The notes: generated by a model not told the origin, from the letters alone. A stretch of 64,000 nt of DNA from Semisulcospira habei (GCA_036245525.1 BTPG01000007.1:168176136-168240135), one strand, 5' to 3'. Positions 37,216-45,922 are shown, counted from the stretch's first letter. Translations and numbers: made by a program.

Positions 37216-40200
37216 TATATTTTAAGGCGCCTATACTTTCGATACAAAAGCTCTAGGCGCCGTACAAATGACATACTAACATACATACACCGTGCATCCT
37301 ACAACACATATATTATATTCCCTAACATACACACTCACGCAACAAGACATACAAAGAAAATAAGCTTAGCAGAGTGAACACACCAACAAGAAATGCTCAC
37401 ACACACAAAAGATATACGCGTACCATACAACTAATAACGAATACACTAGGCAGCTCTCACTGACAAAAAAAAAAGTATAACTGTGAATGCACGTTTAAAG
37501 GAATAAATGCGTCTTTAAAGACTGCCTGAAACTATTGGCTGATTCAACATATCTGAGGGACTGTAGGAGTTTATTCCAAAGAAACGGTCCTTGGTATGAG
37601 AAAGACCTCTCGCCAAAAGACTTAGTTCTCACAATCGGAAAGCGTAATAGATTAATGTCTGCTGAGGAACGGGGCTGTCTTGGTGTGAAGAAATGAAAAA
37701 GCTCAGAAAGATAGACAGGGCCAGTATAAGGAGACAGACAGGTATGACAGATGGACAGAACTTTGTATTGTACTCTAGATGTGATAGACAACCAATGAAG
37801 TGAACGCAGAATGGGTGTGATGTGGTCTGACTTCTTTGCCTTGACAACAAGCCGTGCTGCTGAGTTCTGCGCCCTCTGGAGCGGATCCAGAAGGCACAGA
37901 GGACAGCCACACAGGAGTGCATCACCGTAATCGAGTCGGGACAAGACAAAGGAGCAGGCCAGCGTTTTAGTGACTTCTGCCGTGAGAAGATGCCTGATAG
38001 AGCTAATGCGACGCAGTTCAATAAATGCAGATCTACAGGTATTCAAAACGTGTTGTTTTAGTGAGAGACTGCAATCAGTGGTGACGCCAAGATTTATCAA
38101 CTGAGCAGAAAAACTAACTTTAGTATCTAGGATTGTGATGGACTGCGGTAAGGAAGAAGATATTCTGGAAGAGGAAACTAGCATGGCATCTGTTTTACCT
38201 TCGTTCAGTTTTAGTTTGTTGGCTATCATCCATGTTCTAACATCAGAAACTGACTGTTGAATACATTGGGTGATGGCATTGACCTGCTCAACGTGACCTG
38301 ACTTACACAACTGCGTGTCATCAGAGTACGCGTGGTGAGAAATTGGGCGTGCAGCTATGACACCGGACAAGGGCTGCATATACATAATGAAGAGGACAGG
38401 CCCGAGGACTGATCCTTGGGGTACTCCAAAACACAGAGGGGCTGCGACTGAAAGATGACCACATACAGAAAGAGTCTGTGACCCGTTAGACAAATAGGAT
38501 TTGAACCAATCAAAAACCTATCCTTGAATACCAAAGACACGTTCAAGGCGACAGAACACGGTGCTATAGTCAATCGTATCAAATGCGCTAGACAGATCCA
38601 GCAAAGCTAAAACAGAAACCTGACCATCATCCAGTGCAAGCAACAAGTCATTCATGATTTTCAGTAAATCTGTTTCCGTGCTGTGACTCACGCGGTAGGC
38701 TGATTGTAGGGGATTTAAGAGATTGTTGACGGTGAGATGCTTCAGGGTCTGAGAGAACACAACTTTCTCAATGACCTTTGATAAAAATGGAAGATTGACA
38801 CAGGTCTATAGTTTATAAAGTCATTCTGATCTAAAGATGCTTTCTTTCAAAAGCAGATTGACAACTGCGTTTTTGTACACGGTGGGAAAAGAACCAGTTT
38901 GAAGAGAATGATTCATGACATGGGTAATGTGGGGAATAATGACATCTGTACAGTCATACAGGAAGAAAGTGGGCATGGGATCTAGTTCACAAGACGTGGC
39001 GGCAGTTTTCTTCAGAATGACGCGCACCTCTTCATCAGTCACAGATTCAAAGTTTGAGAATATCTGACCCACAAAACACCTGTCAGCATACGAAGGGTCA
39101 ACCTGGCATGGTTGCGCACCAATACCATCACAAATTAACTGCACTTTACTCAAGAATAAGTCTGAGAAAAGACCAGATAGCTTTGAGACTGGGTGAACAC
39201 TTGGGAGTGGCGTGGACTTACTCTTACCCAACAGGCGGTTAGTTATGGCATACAACTCTTTGCTGGTGTTGCAATCAGCAATGTTAAGGGAGACAAATAA
39301 GGTTTTTGCACTGCAATAATAATAATTTGTAATAAAATCTTGGCAGAGCAAAACAGTTGCTTATGTACAGTAAGACGAGTTTTACTGCCTCTCGGCTTGG
39401 CGACGACACTGTTTTGCAGAACGCAGTTTATTTGTGATGGCACTATACCATGGAGAAGGTGTTCTCCCAGATACGGTACGCTGAGTAGGCGGGGCGTGCT
39501 GGTCAAAGACAGAGCGAAGACATGCATGTAGCTGCTCCGCCTCGAGATTACGAACGGCTGACATACAGTGCTGAATGTCTGCAGTGAAGGATAAACGATC
39601 AATGGCACGGATGTTACGCACAGTTCTTGTAGCAGAAGGAGGGGGAGGTGCTAACACATTCAGTTCTGAAATGACACATAGATGGTCAGAGGCAATAGCA
39701 TCAGTCACCAGGGCTGAACGCAAAATGTCACTGTCGCACCTGAAAATGACCCAATCTAGTATGTGACCATGCCTATGGGTCGGCACATTTACAGCTTGAA
39801 ACATGTTGAACATGTGCAAAACGTCCAAAAGCTTGGCTGTGTAAGTGTGGTCGGGACGATCGTAATGAAAGCTGACATCGCCCAGCACGAGTACATCGCC
39901 CTTGCATGACTCACAAACCAGATAGGTGAGGCTAGCGCTGGCATAATTGTACACAAACCAAGAGGAATCACTCAGCGCCGGACAGACAAACAGTTAGATC
40001 CCCTGCCCCCGCCTATCAGGCACCCAATCGCCAGCCCACAGAGAAATACGCAGGTATAAAATAAGACGATCATTTGCATCTTCAAAATTGAAATTCTGAT
40101 AGGCGGGAGCAGGGGATCTAACTGTTTGTCTGTCCGGCCCTTGCATGAGTTGCATATGTCCAACAAGTCTGGAAACTGTTCAATAAACATACTGTCAGTC

Positions 40201-42297
40201 AGTTTATTCAATGTGGTGGAGGGCGATATATACAAAATATATTGATGGGTTTGCATGGGAGGCTGAGTCGACAAGTTCAAAAGATGAATGTTCCAACTGA
40301 AAAGACGACATGCTCGTCAGATAGGGTTCGAGAAAATCTCTGTAGATAACTCCTCCACGAGAGGATCTGCAGGGGGGGGGGGGGGGGGGAGACTTGGCAT
40401 GATATCCCGGAGGGGCAAGATACAGACACTTGGCTTCATTACCGGACTGTCTCGGTGAGCAGCATAATGTCAGTGTTATTGTCTTTGATAAATTCAATGA
40501 TCTCACAGCGTTTATCCTGAGTTCCCACCGAACGTGCATTGAACAGTGCCACAGAGAGTGAGTGTCCGCTTCTGTGTTTAACAGATGCACTGAGAACAGG
40601 AACTGTTATAAGATTCCGAAAGTCCACAGAGCGGGGCACAGTGATCTTGGGTGATGGGAGAGGGACAATGATTGGAATTGGCCTACCATATTTCAGTTTA
40701 CGGCAACCAACTCTGTGAGGCCGCTTCCTTCTGTTGCTGTTGGAGCAGGTGAGAGTAGGTGACCTGGAATGAATATCCAGTGTAACGCAGCCTATTCAGC
40801 GGAACAGAGCGCTGAATACCAATGTCTAGCAAGGCATCTCTGCTATAGGCATACTATTGACGAGGTCTGGCAGCGACTGTAGACACACATGCACTTGCAC
40901 AGGAAGGCTTGACATCAGGTACTGCAGCACTGGCTGACGAAGGTAAACTTGCGGCAGTCAGGCACTGCAATAATGCAGGGTACGGGGTCTCATTAGGTTC
41001 TGTGCCTTTTGCTGACCCTTTTTACAAGCATATATTCTTTTAACTCTTTCTACCCCAACACCGAAATCCTTAAATTTTGCCCTTGTCCTCAGAAGACTGC
41101 ATTGCAGTGCAGGACACACATCGACCATGATAGTTCAAGGGTGATGCCAGAATAGCTTGGCGCCCATAGGCGCCAAGCTATTCTGGCATCACCCTTGAAC
41201 TATCATGGTCGATCCTTATCTTGCTGTGGTGTGTCTGGGGTAGAATGAGTTAAGGGATGATGATTTAACTCCTTCCTGGCAACGGACGTATATTTTGTTT
41301 CTGAAACCTGTGTTCAGTGAACGACCACAAGCCGCAACTAGCCAAAGAACACGAGCACAAATTGGTCTCAGCAAAAAAGCATTGAGGCAGCTGTGATTTG
41401 GAGCTACAGGAATAACCTGAAAAATAGCAACTAAAAGTTACCATAGGAAAACTGAAGCATGACGACTGGGTGTCACGTACGACCCCACCCAACAACTTGA
41501 CTACAGTCAGTCCACTGGAGGCTAACCCTAGAACAGGCGACGAAACAAGGGAGACCACCTATTCTCCAGTATGGGGCTGCGTGACAAGGGAGGCGATCAT
41601 ATCGCCCCGTCACAAAGGGGCAAAACCGTCTGCTCTTGGCTGGCTTCTGATTTAACCTGTTCAGTGCTGAAAAAGTTTCAACATCACCCAACTGCAAGAG
41701 GCATAGATCCTCATGAGCCCCCGCAGTTGCGGGGGCTCATGAGGATCTATGCCTCTTGCTGACATCGCTTTGAATCCATGTTTCTGGGACATCAAAGGGT
41801 TAGGGGGACTTGCATTAACGAAGATTACAGACACAGTCGGCGTCAGCTGGCACTGTATGAGTTAACATTCGCACGCATTTTTTCTTCTTTATTTCAGATG
41901 CGACACGTCCAGGTTTTATCAAAAAGTGGGCCAGTTGTCAGCGTCAGTGAATGACTTGTGCGTGCCCCACGAGTGTTACACAGAGTGCAAGACCGCCATA
42001 AAGGAAGCTCGCCGCACCGAGCCCTGCCTGACGGACAAAGAATTCATGACGTTTTTCAAAAGGTGGAGTTTTTCTCAGACAAAGGAAGGGATGACGATCC
42101 TGGCCAAACTACAGTCCTGTGATCTGGAGGTCTACATGGAAGAGAATGCGGATCCTGAGAATCCAAGGGCAGGAATGGAAGAGAATGCGACTACTGAGAA
42201 TCCAAGGGCAGTGAATTCCATCAGTGGAGCGGGAAGGGTTGGAGCAAGCTTGCGTCCTGTCGCCGCCTTTGCCATACTTCTGGTTCTGGCGCTGTGA
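25504..42297 (+). CDS. Temptin-domain copper type II ascorbate-dependent monooxygenase (DBH/MOXD-like), nine exons, 5' exon missing
   Basis: Nine exons with GT/AG borders and matching phases (25504-25696, 27448-27580, 28394-28528, 28711-28890, 33254-33420, 34237-34480, 35865-35961, 36432-36647, 41898-42297) give about 588 residues. The order is: a hydrophobic signal segment; a temptin module (YLNFAKQIPNG, GQRNPFG, WTQALC, the calcium-loop-like DSDGDGRTNGQELGDP); the N-terminal monooxygenase domain with MHH and HW (copper H site); the C-terminal domain with HMHY and EMC (copper M site); a Cys-rich tail; and a hydrophobic end suggesting a GPI anchor. All six copper ligands known for the PHM/DBH family appear to be present, so an active hydroxylase on the cell surface or secreted is likely; the substrate is unknown. 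DBH and MOXD proteins normally begin with DOMON; here temptin takes that place. The start codon lies in an unseen upstream exon because exon 1 here follows an acceptor and has no in-frame ATG. Confidence 0.85.
25860..26540 (+). repeat. Repeat R2, copy 2, in intron 1
   Basis: Inverted relative to the copy at 1-640, 25 kb away. Its two internal repeats of about 120 bp (26200-26310 and 26398-26518) both contain GGTCACAATT and ATTAATGAGAAGA. Confidence 0.8.
26575..27115 (+). repeat. Repeat R1, copy 3, in intron 1
   Basis: Shares the TTACGGACTC block, GGCGCTTTGGCGCCC and GACGTCATTTTTATCTTG with other R1 copies; a CA microsatellite at 26895-26971 is at the same internal position. Confidence 0.7.
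27448..27580 (+). CDS. Exon: temptin C-half
   Basis: After TTATATAG. Reads NWTQALCRKDSDGDGRTNG followed by QELGDPNCTW, the temptin hallmark, and ends phase 1 at CCAG before GTCGGT. The exon has no ATG, so a simple ORF scan misses it. Confidence 0.9.
27657..27871. mobile_element. F1 hairpin MITE, complete
   Basis: TTAACTCATTCTACCCC to GGGGTAGAATGAGTCAA, with a full hairpin; lies in the intron after the temptin C-half exon. Confidence 0.9.
27885..27945. repeat. F1 subfamily B core
   Basis: Only the central hairpin (TGCTAGATTACCTTGGCGCC and partner) remains, adjacent to the complete F1 copy. Confidence 0.6.
27960..28055. repeat. F2 hairpin fragment with G expansion
   Basis: Left arm ACGCTCATGAGCCACC; the centre has become a run of about 22 G (28001-28022). 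Confidence 0.5.
28103..28280 (+). mobile_element. tRNA-derived SINE
   Basis: tRNA-like head with A-box-like GGTGGCTTCGTTG and a consensus B box GGTTCGAATCC (28153-28165), followed by GGGGTCAAAATTTGTT, a body shared with the element at 31866. No intact cloverleaf is claimed. Confidence 0.75.
28394..28528 (+). CDS. Exon: temptin-monooxygenase linker
   Basis: After TTATTGCCAG. Phase 1 in and phase 1 out. Carries four Cys (VCEPYDSAVCKQ, EACKDDVFVC) that continue the temptin end and join it to the enzyme. Confidence 0.8.
28711..28890 (+). CDS. Exon: monooxygenase N-domain, copper H site
   Basis: After GTGTTACAG. Begins the Cu2_monooxygen domain (DVKSVKMQFPRTPVPSDDTT, then YICTVF) and ends with QIMHHSVLFGC, the His-His pair of the first copper site. 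Phase 1 end at GTCAGT. Confidence 0.9.
28944..29090. mobile_element. F1 subfamily B hairpin, degraded
   Basis: GCGCCAGATTAGCTTGGCGCC pairs with CACCAAGCTAATCTTG; flanked by GGGCATTATGCA as in the copy at 31728. Confidence 0.6.
29588..29815. mobile_element. F1 subfamily C hairpin, inverted copy
   Basis: The reverse of 15522-15780: begins AACCCATATCATACTGA and ends TATTCCGAATGATAAGGG. Confidence 0.7.
29866..30237 (-). CDS. Hypothetical 123-codon frame, probably transposon-derived
   Basis: An uninterrupted minus-strand frame that does not overlap a simple repeat. Reads a hydrophilic N-part, a Cys cluster (CEHETVCVEETCYCKY) and a basic helical end (DLSLQRRLTHQSRDRQ). I do not recognise a family. 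It lies inside an intron of the monooxygenase gene, on the opposite strand, between two F1 elements, so a fragment of an autonomous partner is possible. Confidence 0.3.
   Translation of the reverse strand: MTLDQNRDSTPRTPRAARNACDVDPVPVCVPSAERSCQDVGQTTGIDFDAEIVQSENVVVDCEHETVCVEETCYCKYDPQQVKEYLGKMTDLSLQRRLTHQSRDRQFRNIVLAKRIKRADLRQ
30258..30460. mobile_element. F1 subfamily B hairpin MITE
   Basis: Arms GTAGTGCCAGATTAGCTTGG and complement meet at GGCGCCTGAAGGCGCC; nearly perfect. Confidence 0.85.
30640..30855. mobile_element. F1 subfamily D hairpin MITE
   Basis: Starts TTAACACATTCTGCTCC and has GATCGAGCATGATAGTTC arms; same subfamily as 57068-57287 (shared GAAGTTGCCC and CTGTATTAC). Confidence 0.85.
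30856..31727. other. Intron stretch without recognised exon
   Basis: No domain recognised. A GT/G tract lies at 31533-31563. Confidence 0.45.
31728..31865. mobile_element. F1 subfamily B hairpin, partly deleted
   Basis: Left arm GCACCTGATTAGCTTGGCGCC; the right arm lost its inner half. Outer flank matches 28944. Confidence 0.55.
31866..32110 (+). mobile_element. tRNA-derived SINE with shared tail
   Basis: B box GGTTCGAACCC at 31918-31929, then GGGGTCAAAATTTGTT. The tail (CCAAGGGGAATTACTCAGCG, GACAGACAAA, GGTTAGATCCCCTG) is the same sequence as the arm of the foldback element at 39910-40136. Confidence 0.7.
32261..32470. mobile_element. F1 subfamily B hairpin MITE, complete
   Basis: TTAACCCATTCAGTCCTGA to GGGCTGAATGAGTTAA, with arms meeting at GGCGCCTGTCGGCGCC; one of the best preserved B copies. 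Confidence 0.9.
32619..32712. mobile_element. F3 hairpin MITE, complete
   Basis: TTAACCCTTAGACTGTCGGT to ACCGTCAGCCAAAGGGTTAA with a short loop, a nearly perfect 94-bp hairpin bounded by TTAA. Confidence 0.85.
32856..32981. repeat. ACTC tetranucleotide repeat
   Basis: About 30 ACTC units with a single phase slip near 32941. Confidence 0.95.
33005..33215. mobile_element. F2 hairpin element
   Basis: Arms CCATAGATCTTCATGAG and AAGGATCTATG with mutated centre; ends near GGCAGGGAAGGGGCTAA. Confidence 0.6.
33254..33420 (+). CDS. Exon: monooxygenase N-domain, middle
   Basis: After TTATTCCACCAG. Has CSAFISIWTVG and HAGIRLG, the family's AWAVG and AGxxxG segments. Phase 0 end at GTACAC. Confidence 0.9.
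33448..33610. mobile_element. F2 hairpin element
   Basis: GAGGTATAGATCCTCATAAG pairs with CTTATGAGGGTCTATGCCTC around CCCCGCAGTTGCGGGG; immediately downstream of an exon of the monooxygenase gene. Confidence 0.75.
33880..34215. mobile_element. F2 fragment followed by F1 hairpin
   Basis: F2 arms at 33890-33945 (small centre), then an F1-type hairpin at 33994-34120 with TTAACCCACTAAGCCCTGA start and arms around TTGGCCCTTCAGGCGCCAA. Confidence 0.6.
34237..34480 (+). CDS. Exon: third copper H ligand to HMH copper M site
   Basis: After CCTCGACAG. Starts QHWNN (equivalent of the HYDN histidine) and ends AWNHMHYMG, the HxH pair of the second copper site. Phase 1 end at GTGAGT. Confidence 0.9.
34672..34746. 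mobile_element. F2 hairpin core, near perfect
   Basis: AAGAGACATAAATCCTCATC pairs with GATGAGGATTTATATCTCTT around CCCCCGCGACTGCGGGGG. Confidence 0.75.
34801..35770. mobile_element. TIR element containing a retrotransposon 3' end
   Basis: Left end TTTTAGTAAGGTT..., right end AACCTCACTAACA, with complementary inner blocks (AACGACTCGCAACAACGAACG left, its inverse near 35722-35750). The left TIR has a 17-bp tandem repeat AACAACGAACGACTCGC (34820-34900). Inside, 34966-35320 matches the 3' end of the non-LTR element at 37146. Confidence 0.6.
35865..35961 (+). CDS. Exon: monooxygenase C-domain, middle
   Basis: After CTTTCCCCGCAG. Reads FGASLEHFRNGSRLRYI and ends phase 2 at GTAAGA. Confidence 0.85.
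36104..36240. mobile_element. F2 hairpin element
   Basis: Starts TTAACCCCTTCACTGCGG; arms CTAGATGCTCATGAGCC and GGGGCTCATGAGGATCGATG. Confidence 0.75.
36255..36345 (-). mobile_element. tRNA-derived SINE head
   Basis: On the minus strand: GCTGGGTGGCTCGGTGGTA, anticodon-like region, then B box GGTTCGAACC. The body is short. Confidence 0.65.
36432..36647 (+). CDS. Exon: monooxygenase C-domain, EMC copper M ligand
   Basis: After CTTTGTCTCAG. Has PGDELYTTCHF and HMEMCLIFVYYYP, where the Met is the expected axial copper ligand. Phase 2 end at GTGAGT. Confidence 0.9.
36678..36870. repeat. F3 left arm followed by a 27-bp minisatellite
   Basis: After an F3 arm (CTTTGGCTGTCGGTAGCGG) about five units built on GATGTCCGAGTGTTG and TATTCCTGCAG follow. 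The unit resembles the loop of the F3 copy at 44102-44220 read on the other strand, so the array grew from the hairpin loop and the right arm was lost. Confidence 0.8.
37146..40970 (-). mobile_element. Non-LTR retrotransposon, near full length but broken (CR1/L2-like)
   Basis: Minus strand, 5' to 3': a basic start region and endonuclease start (ARSVGTQDKRCEIIEFI, 40439-40639); an endonuclease middle and end (LLDICNSC | KGDVLVLGDVSFHYD and IASDH) interrupted at 39910-40136; a linker (38821-39351); RT fingers and palm (QSAYRVSHSTETDLL, LLDLSSAFDTIDYS, 38518-38760); then GVPQGSVLGP and YSDDTQL with the C-terminal tail in an open frame of 332 codons (37495-38493). The 3' end is an AAT repeat at 37147-37214. 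Two or more frame changes break the ORF. It lies in the last intron of the monooxygenase gene. Confidence 0.85.
39910..40136. mobile_element. Foldback element inserted in the endonuclease region
   Basis: 227 bp between two copies of GCCCTTGCATGA (39898-39909 and 40137-40148). The arms contain CAGACAAACAGTTAGATCC and its complement plus CCGCCTATCAG / CTGATAGGCGG. Removing it restores the local retrotransposon reading frame. Relatives are at 45535-45915 and 32020-32105. Confidence 0.85.
41038..41252. mobile_element. F1 hairpin MITE, complete
   Basis: TTAACTCTTTCTACCCC to GGGGTAGAATGAGTTAA with the asymmetric spacer on the left (inverse orientation to 27657). Confidence 0.9.
41262..41650. repeat. 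F2 outer fragment and unassigned intron sequence
   Basis: 41268-41390 resembles F2 outer flank (TTAACTCCTTCCTGGCAAC, TTGTTTCTGAAACC, TTGGTCTCAGC) without the core hairpin; the rest has nothing recognised. Confidence 0.45.
41653..41865. mobile_element. F2 hairpin MITE, complete
   Basis: TTAACCTGTTCAGTGCTG to CTGGCACTGTATGAGTTAA; perfect inner hairpin GAGGCATAGATCCTCATGAG with CCCCGCAGTTGCGGGG centre. It ends about 30 bp before the last exon's acceptor. Confidence 0.85.
41898..42297 (+). CDS. Last exon: Cys-rich tail and GPI-like end
   Basis: After TTTATTTCAG. About 132 residues with five Cys before an acidic duplicated segment (ENADPENPRA / ENATTENPRA, near 42140-42210) and a hydrophobic C-terminus (FAILLVLAL) preceded by small residues, as in GPI-anchored proteins. 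The stop is TGA. Confidence 0.85.
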
Positions 42298-43039
42298 TGA
42301 CGAGGCTGAGTCTGCCCTGTGAAGGAAACAACGACGCTTAGTCCATTTTTGTGAAAAGCGAGATTGTCATTGTATAACACTCACACTCGCGCTTTTCACA
42401 ACATGGACTTACTGTCTCTTGCCTTCACGGGGCAGCACAGACCTGATCACAACGTTAGAATGCTGCAGAACCAGTGACATCAAACTCTATGCTTTGTTTT
42501 TTCTTTTACATTTCTCCCTTCTTTTTTTCAATACACAACTATTATGCAGTGATTTTTTTGTATTTTTTAGTATAAATAACACATACCTATTGTTTTCATA
42601 GACTAGCAAACTGGTCCTATATCGATCTCACGGAAACAGGACTAGAAAGCGAGGAATGACGTGATGCAGAAACTGACCTATTCATGCTGACCAGGAAAAA
42701 ACTTCACATTTAAAAAGTCTGTTTATAACATATAGCGTGTTAAAAATGAGGGTCATGTTGAATATGATATTATTCTTCTCCTAATATTTAACTTGACTAC
42801 ATCCCGTCAATGTATTGTGTTAAAAACCTAATATTACCGAATAATAGTGAACCATATCACGTAAAAAAATAAATAATGTGGCGTGACCTACACTTCGACG
42901 TGTTGAGCTTATTCGCTTTTCCTGCACTACAAGGAAGTCGTGTATTGTTGCTCATAATAAAAGTTACAACAGCCAGTCTGACCAATTGCTGATCGAGAGA
43001 TAATATATTGGAATTCAGCGTTTCCGTTAGCCGGAATTT
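42298..43039 (+). other. 3' UTR and downstream flank of the monooxygenase gene
   Basis: AATAAA near 42869 is a possible poly-A signal. A hairpin at 42340-42410 pairs AGTCCAT..GTGAAAAGCG with CGCTTTTCAC..ATGGACT. No other gene seen. Confidence 0.4.
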
Positions 43040-43450
43040 TCCGGCCACTGGCCGGCTGGGAGACATAAATGGCCGGACATTTTCGAGGGCGTCCGGCCAA
43101 GTTAACCGGCTGTGGTATTCGCGAGCTGCCAGGTGTGTCTTGTTGCGTGGCGATATGAGCACAGCGCGTACCGCTTTGACAATACCCGACCGACCATTTG
43201 AGGGAAGATTATAAACAAACAAATCCAGACATACAATTTTACTGCCTCGTGTAAAATGAAAAATAAATCGCAACAAGGAAAGAAACACACGTTTAGAAAG
43301 GAAAATTACAACACAAACTGTTGCTATCTAAGCGTGTGTCTTTCTTTCTCTGAAATTTCTTAGAAACTAATATCACTGGCCTAACAAAAAGCTGATCCAC
43401 TCCCCCTCTCCCCCCCTCTCTCCCGCCCAACCCCCACCCCAGGATTTTTC
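43040..43450 (+). repeat. Repeat R3, copy 2
   Basis: Matches 640-1100 including GTCCGGCCAAG, GAGCACAGCGCGTACCGC and the C-rich end. Confidence 0.65.
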
Positions 43451-43731
43451 TCCATCGCAGAGCAGTCCCCGAAACGTCAGTAATTATCACTATTCAAAAC
43501 ACTGAGCTTGGACAATCGAAGGAAAAGAGAAAGAGAAATATCACCTGGACTGTGCCGACACTGGCTGGATGTATTGAGAGACACAGAAGTGCTGTTAGGA
43601 TCCATTTCAGACGGGCTGACATGAATAATGGGGACGGTTACAGATCAGACTCGGTACCACGCGCTCCGGTCTTACCGCGGTATATATTACAGCGCCAACA
43701 GTTCTCTGGTTCCCCCACAGGACGCCGCGCC

Positions 43732-43845
43732 TTGTGAGTAAAAGGCCCTTGGGCCGATGTCAGCCTTTGCTGGCCCGCGCATGACCGTGCAGTGCGCGGG
43801 CCAGCTAAGGCTGACATCGACCCGAGGACCTTTTGCTTACCAAAG
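43732..43845. mobile_element. F5 hairpin element
   Basis: GAGTAAAAGGCCCTTGGGCC to GACCTTTTGCTTAC, with GGCCCGCGCATG and CAGTGCGCGGGCC at the centre. Confidence 0.75.
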
Positions 43846-44101
43846 TGGGTTTTTATCTTCACAAATATGTCAACGTAAATTCAGCACAACGATCATAGCT
43901 CAATGGCGAATAACGCCGAAATCATGACGGGACTTTTAGGTATCTATCGGGCTGTTGTTTCCTACCGACCCGGAAAAGCGGTTCCAATGGGATTCATCAA
44001 GCACTTGTTGTCCCCATTGACGTCATCTAAGGGCCCGTAAGTTAGGCCTATATGGCAGCCGGGTACAACGATTCAAACTTGCCTGTCTTGAGCACGCCGC
44101 G

Positions 44102-44220
44102 ATAACTCTTTGGCTGTCGGTAGCGGTTCTTGTAGCGACGATTGCTGCAGGAATAACAACATTCTGACGTCTTGCAGGAATCATCGCGTCAAAAACCGCT
44201 ACCGACAGCCAAAGGGTTAA
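44102..44220. mobile_element. F3 hairpin MITE with loop
   Basis: Arms CTTTGGCTGTCGGTAGCGG and CCGCTACCGACAGCCAAAGG, and a 40-bp loop that contains GCAGGAATAACAACATTCTG. Confidence 0.8.
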
Positions 44221-44454
44221 AAGTAACAATTGCAGGAGGCGGGCGTTTCTGTTGACGTGTGTGACGACGACCGCGATATACGTATAGGTCGGCAGGGTCG
44301 CACGCACATTTTCTCGCCGCTCGCTTAATATATGGATTCATTCTCTCCTCTTTTATCAAATGTAAGAACTACTGCAAAGTCTGTCTCTTTTCTGTCCTTT
44401 TGTAATAAATGCACATTGATTAGCACATTGACAATTCTTCTCTTTGTGCTCGTG

Positions 44455-44455
<1 letters not shown>

Positions 44456-44511
<56 letters not shown>

Positions 44512-44587
44512 GATGTGTGTGTGTGTGTGTGAGTGATGGTGTGTCTGTGTGTATGTGTGTGTGTGTGTGTGATGGTGTGTGTGATGA

Positions 44588-44663
<76 letters not shown>
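44456..44663. repeat. GT microsatellite, compound
   Basis: GT runs interrupted by GAGTGATG-type units near 44507-44592. Confidence 0.9.
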
Positions 44664-44665
<2 letters not shown>

Positions 44666-44741
44666 CATGTTTCGTTCGTTCTTGTTTCGTAAGCTTATGC
44701 TGATTTATCCTAACAGTCGTACAGCTGCATAAACTGGGGTT

Positions 44742-44962
44742 CTCAACTCAATCAACCCGCGCCGACGGCCGTATTTGTTCCCATATTTTGGAGGCGTCAT
44801 CTAATGACTATGCACCAGTTGCAGGAGATGGGTCGACCATGATAATTCAAGGGCAGTGCTAGATTAGCTTGGCGCCGACAGGCGCTAAGCTAATCTGGCA
44901 CTGCCCTTGAATTATCATGGTCGACCCATCTCCTGCTGTAGTGCGTCAGGGCTGAATGGGTT
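44742..44962. mobile_element. F1 subfamily B hairpin MITE
   Basis: GACGGCCGTATTTGTTCCC flank and arms around GGCGCCGACAGGCGC; ends GGGCTGAATGGGTTAA. Confidence 0.85.
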
Positions 44963-45039
44963 AATAAAAGCACACCCATGCCGTAACAAGGGCTCGGTAG
45001 AATCTGGTGCCAGACTGCCTTTTACCCCAGAGGTATACG

Positions 45040-45240
45040 CGCTAACCCTTTGGCTCTCGGTAGCGCTTTTTATCGCGATGATTCCAACAGGTATGGCGTT
45101 TTTGTCAGCGAATGCGTGGCGACTTACAGCATGCCAAAGTTGTTCGAGCCGACGCCGGCCGTCGATGGCCCGCGTACAGCTGTGCGCGGGCTAGCGATGG
45201 CCTACACTGCCCAGTGATCTCGCGCTTACTGGGATGCTTG
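45040..45240. mobile_element. F3 left arm adjoining an F5 hairpin
   Basis: F3 arm (TAACCCTTTGGCTCTCGGT...) runs to 45095, then F5 arms (GTTCGAGCCGACGCCGGCC...GGCCCGCG and CGCGGGCTAGCGATGGCC). A similar F5 hairpin precedes each of the three peptide genes. Confidence 0.65.
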
Positions 45241-45534
45241 TGACCTGATTGCGTTGGCGGCAAACCAAATAACAGCAGGATGAAAATTGCTGCATAAAGA
45301 GGCAACGTTTACGCATCATTTTTTTTTTTTTTTAAGGGCCATTCACAAAAGGTGAGATTGCTTTCTTTATCTTTTGCACGCGTTTATTGAGTTATATTTT
45401 AGGTCTGCTTTACTTGTAAGCGGTAGAATCTAAAATCACAAACTAGCACATACATTCTCGTACGGAGTAAGCATTCGGCCTTGAGCACTATGTACCTGTG
45501 TCTTTTTCGGACGTTTTCGACAGAAATTGGTACT

Positions 45535-45915
45535 CACAAACCAGATAGGTGAGGCTAGCGCTGGCAGAATACTGATTTGAGTATTTGACAGAAATTTGAG
45601 TACTGACAGAAATTGGGAAAGATGTTTACAAGTGCGTGAGTCCCACGTGTGTGTGTGCATGGTGCTTGCGTGCGTGCTTGATTGATTATTTGATACAAAC
45701 CAAGGGGAATCACTCAGCGCTGGACAGACAAACAGTTAGATCATTAGGGATGTAGATGATCGTCTTGTTCTATACCTGCGTATTTCTCTGTGGGCTGGCG
45801 AATGGGTGCCTGATAGGCGGGGGCAGCGGATCTAACTGTTTGTCTGTCCAGCGCTGAGTGATTCCCCTTGGTTTGTGTACAATTATGCCAGCGTTAGCCT
45901 CACCTATCTGGTTTG
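45535..45915. mobile_element. Foldback element, longer copy
   Basis: Outer arms CTCACAAACCAGATAGGTGA and TCACCTATCTGGTTTGTGAG, inner arms GGACAGACAAACAGTTAGAT and its complement. Same family as 39910-40136. Confidence 0.8.
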
Positions 45916-45922
45916 TGAGTGA

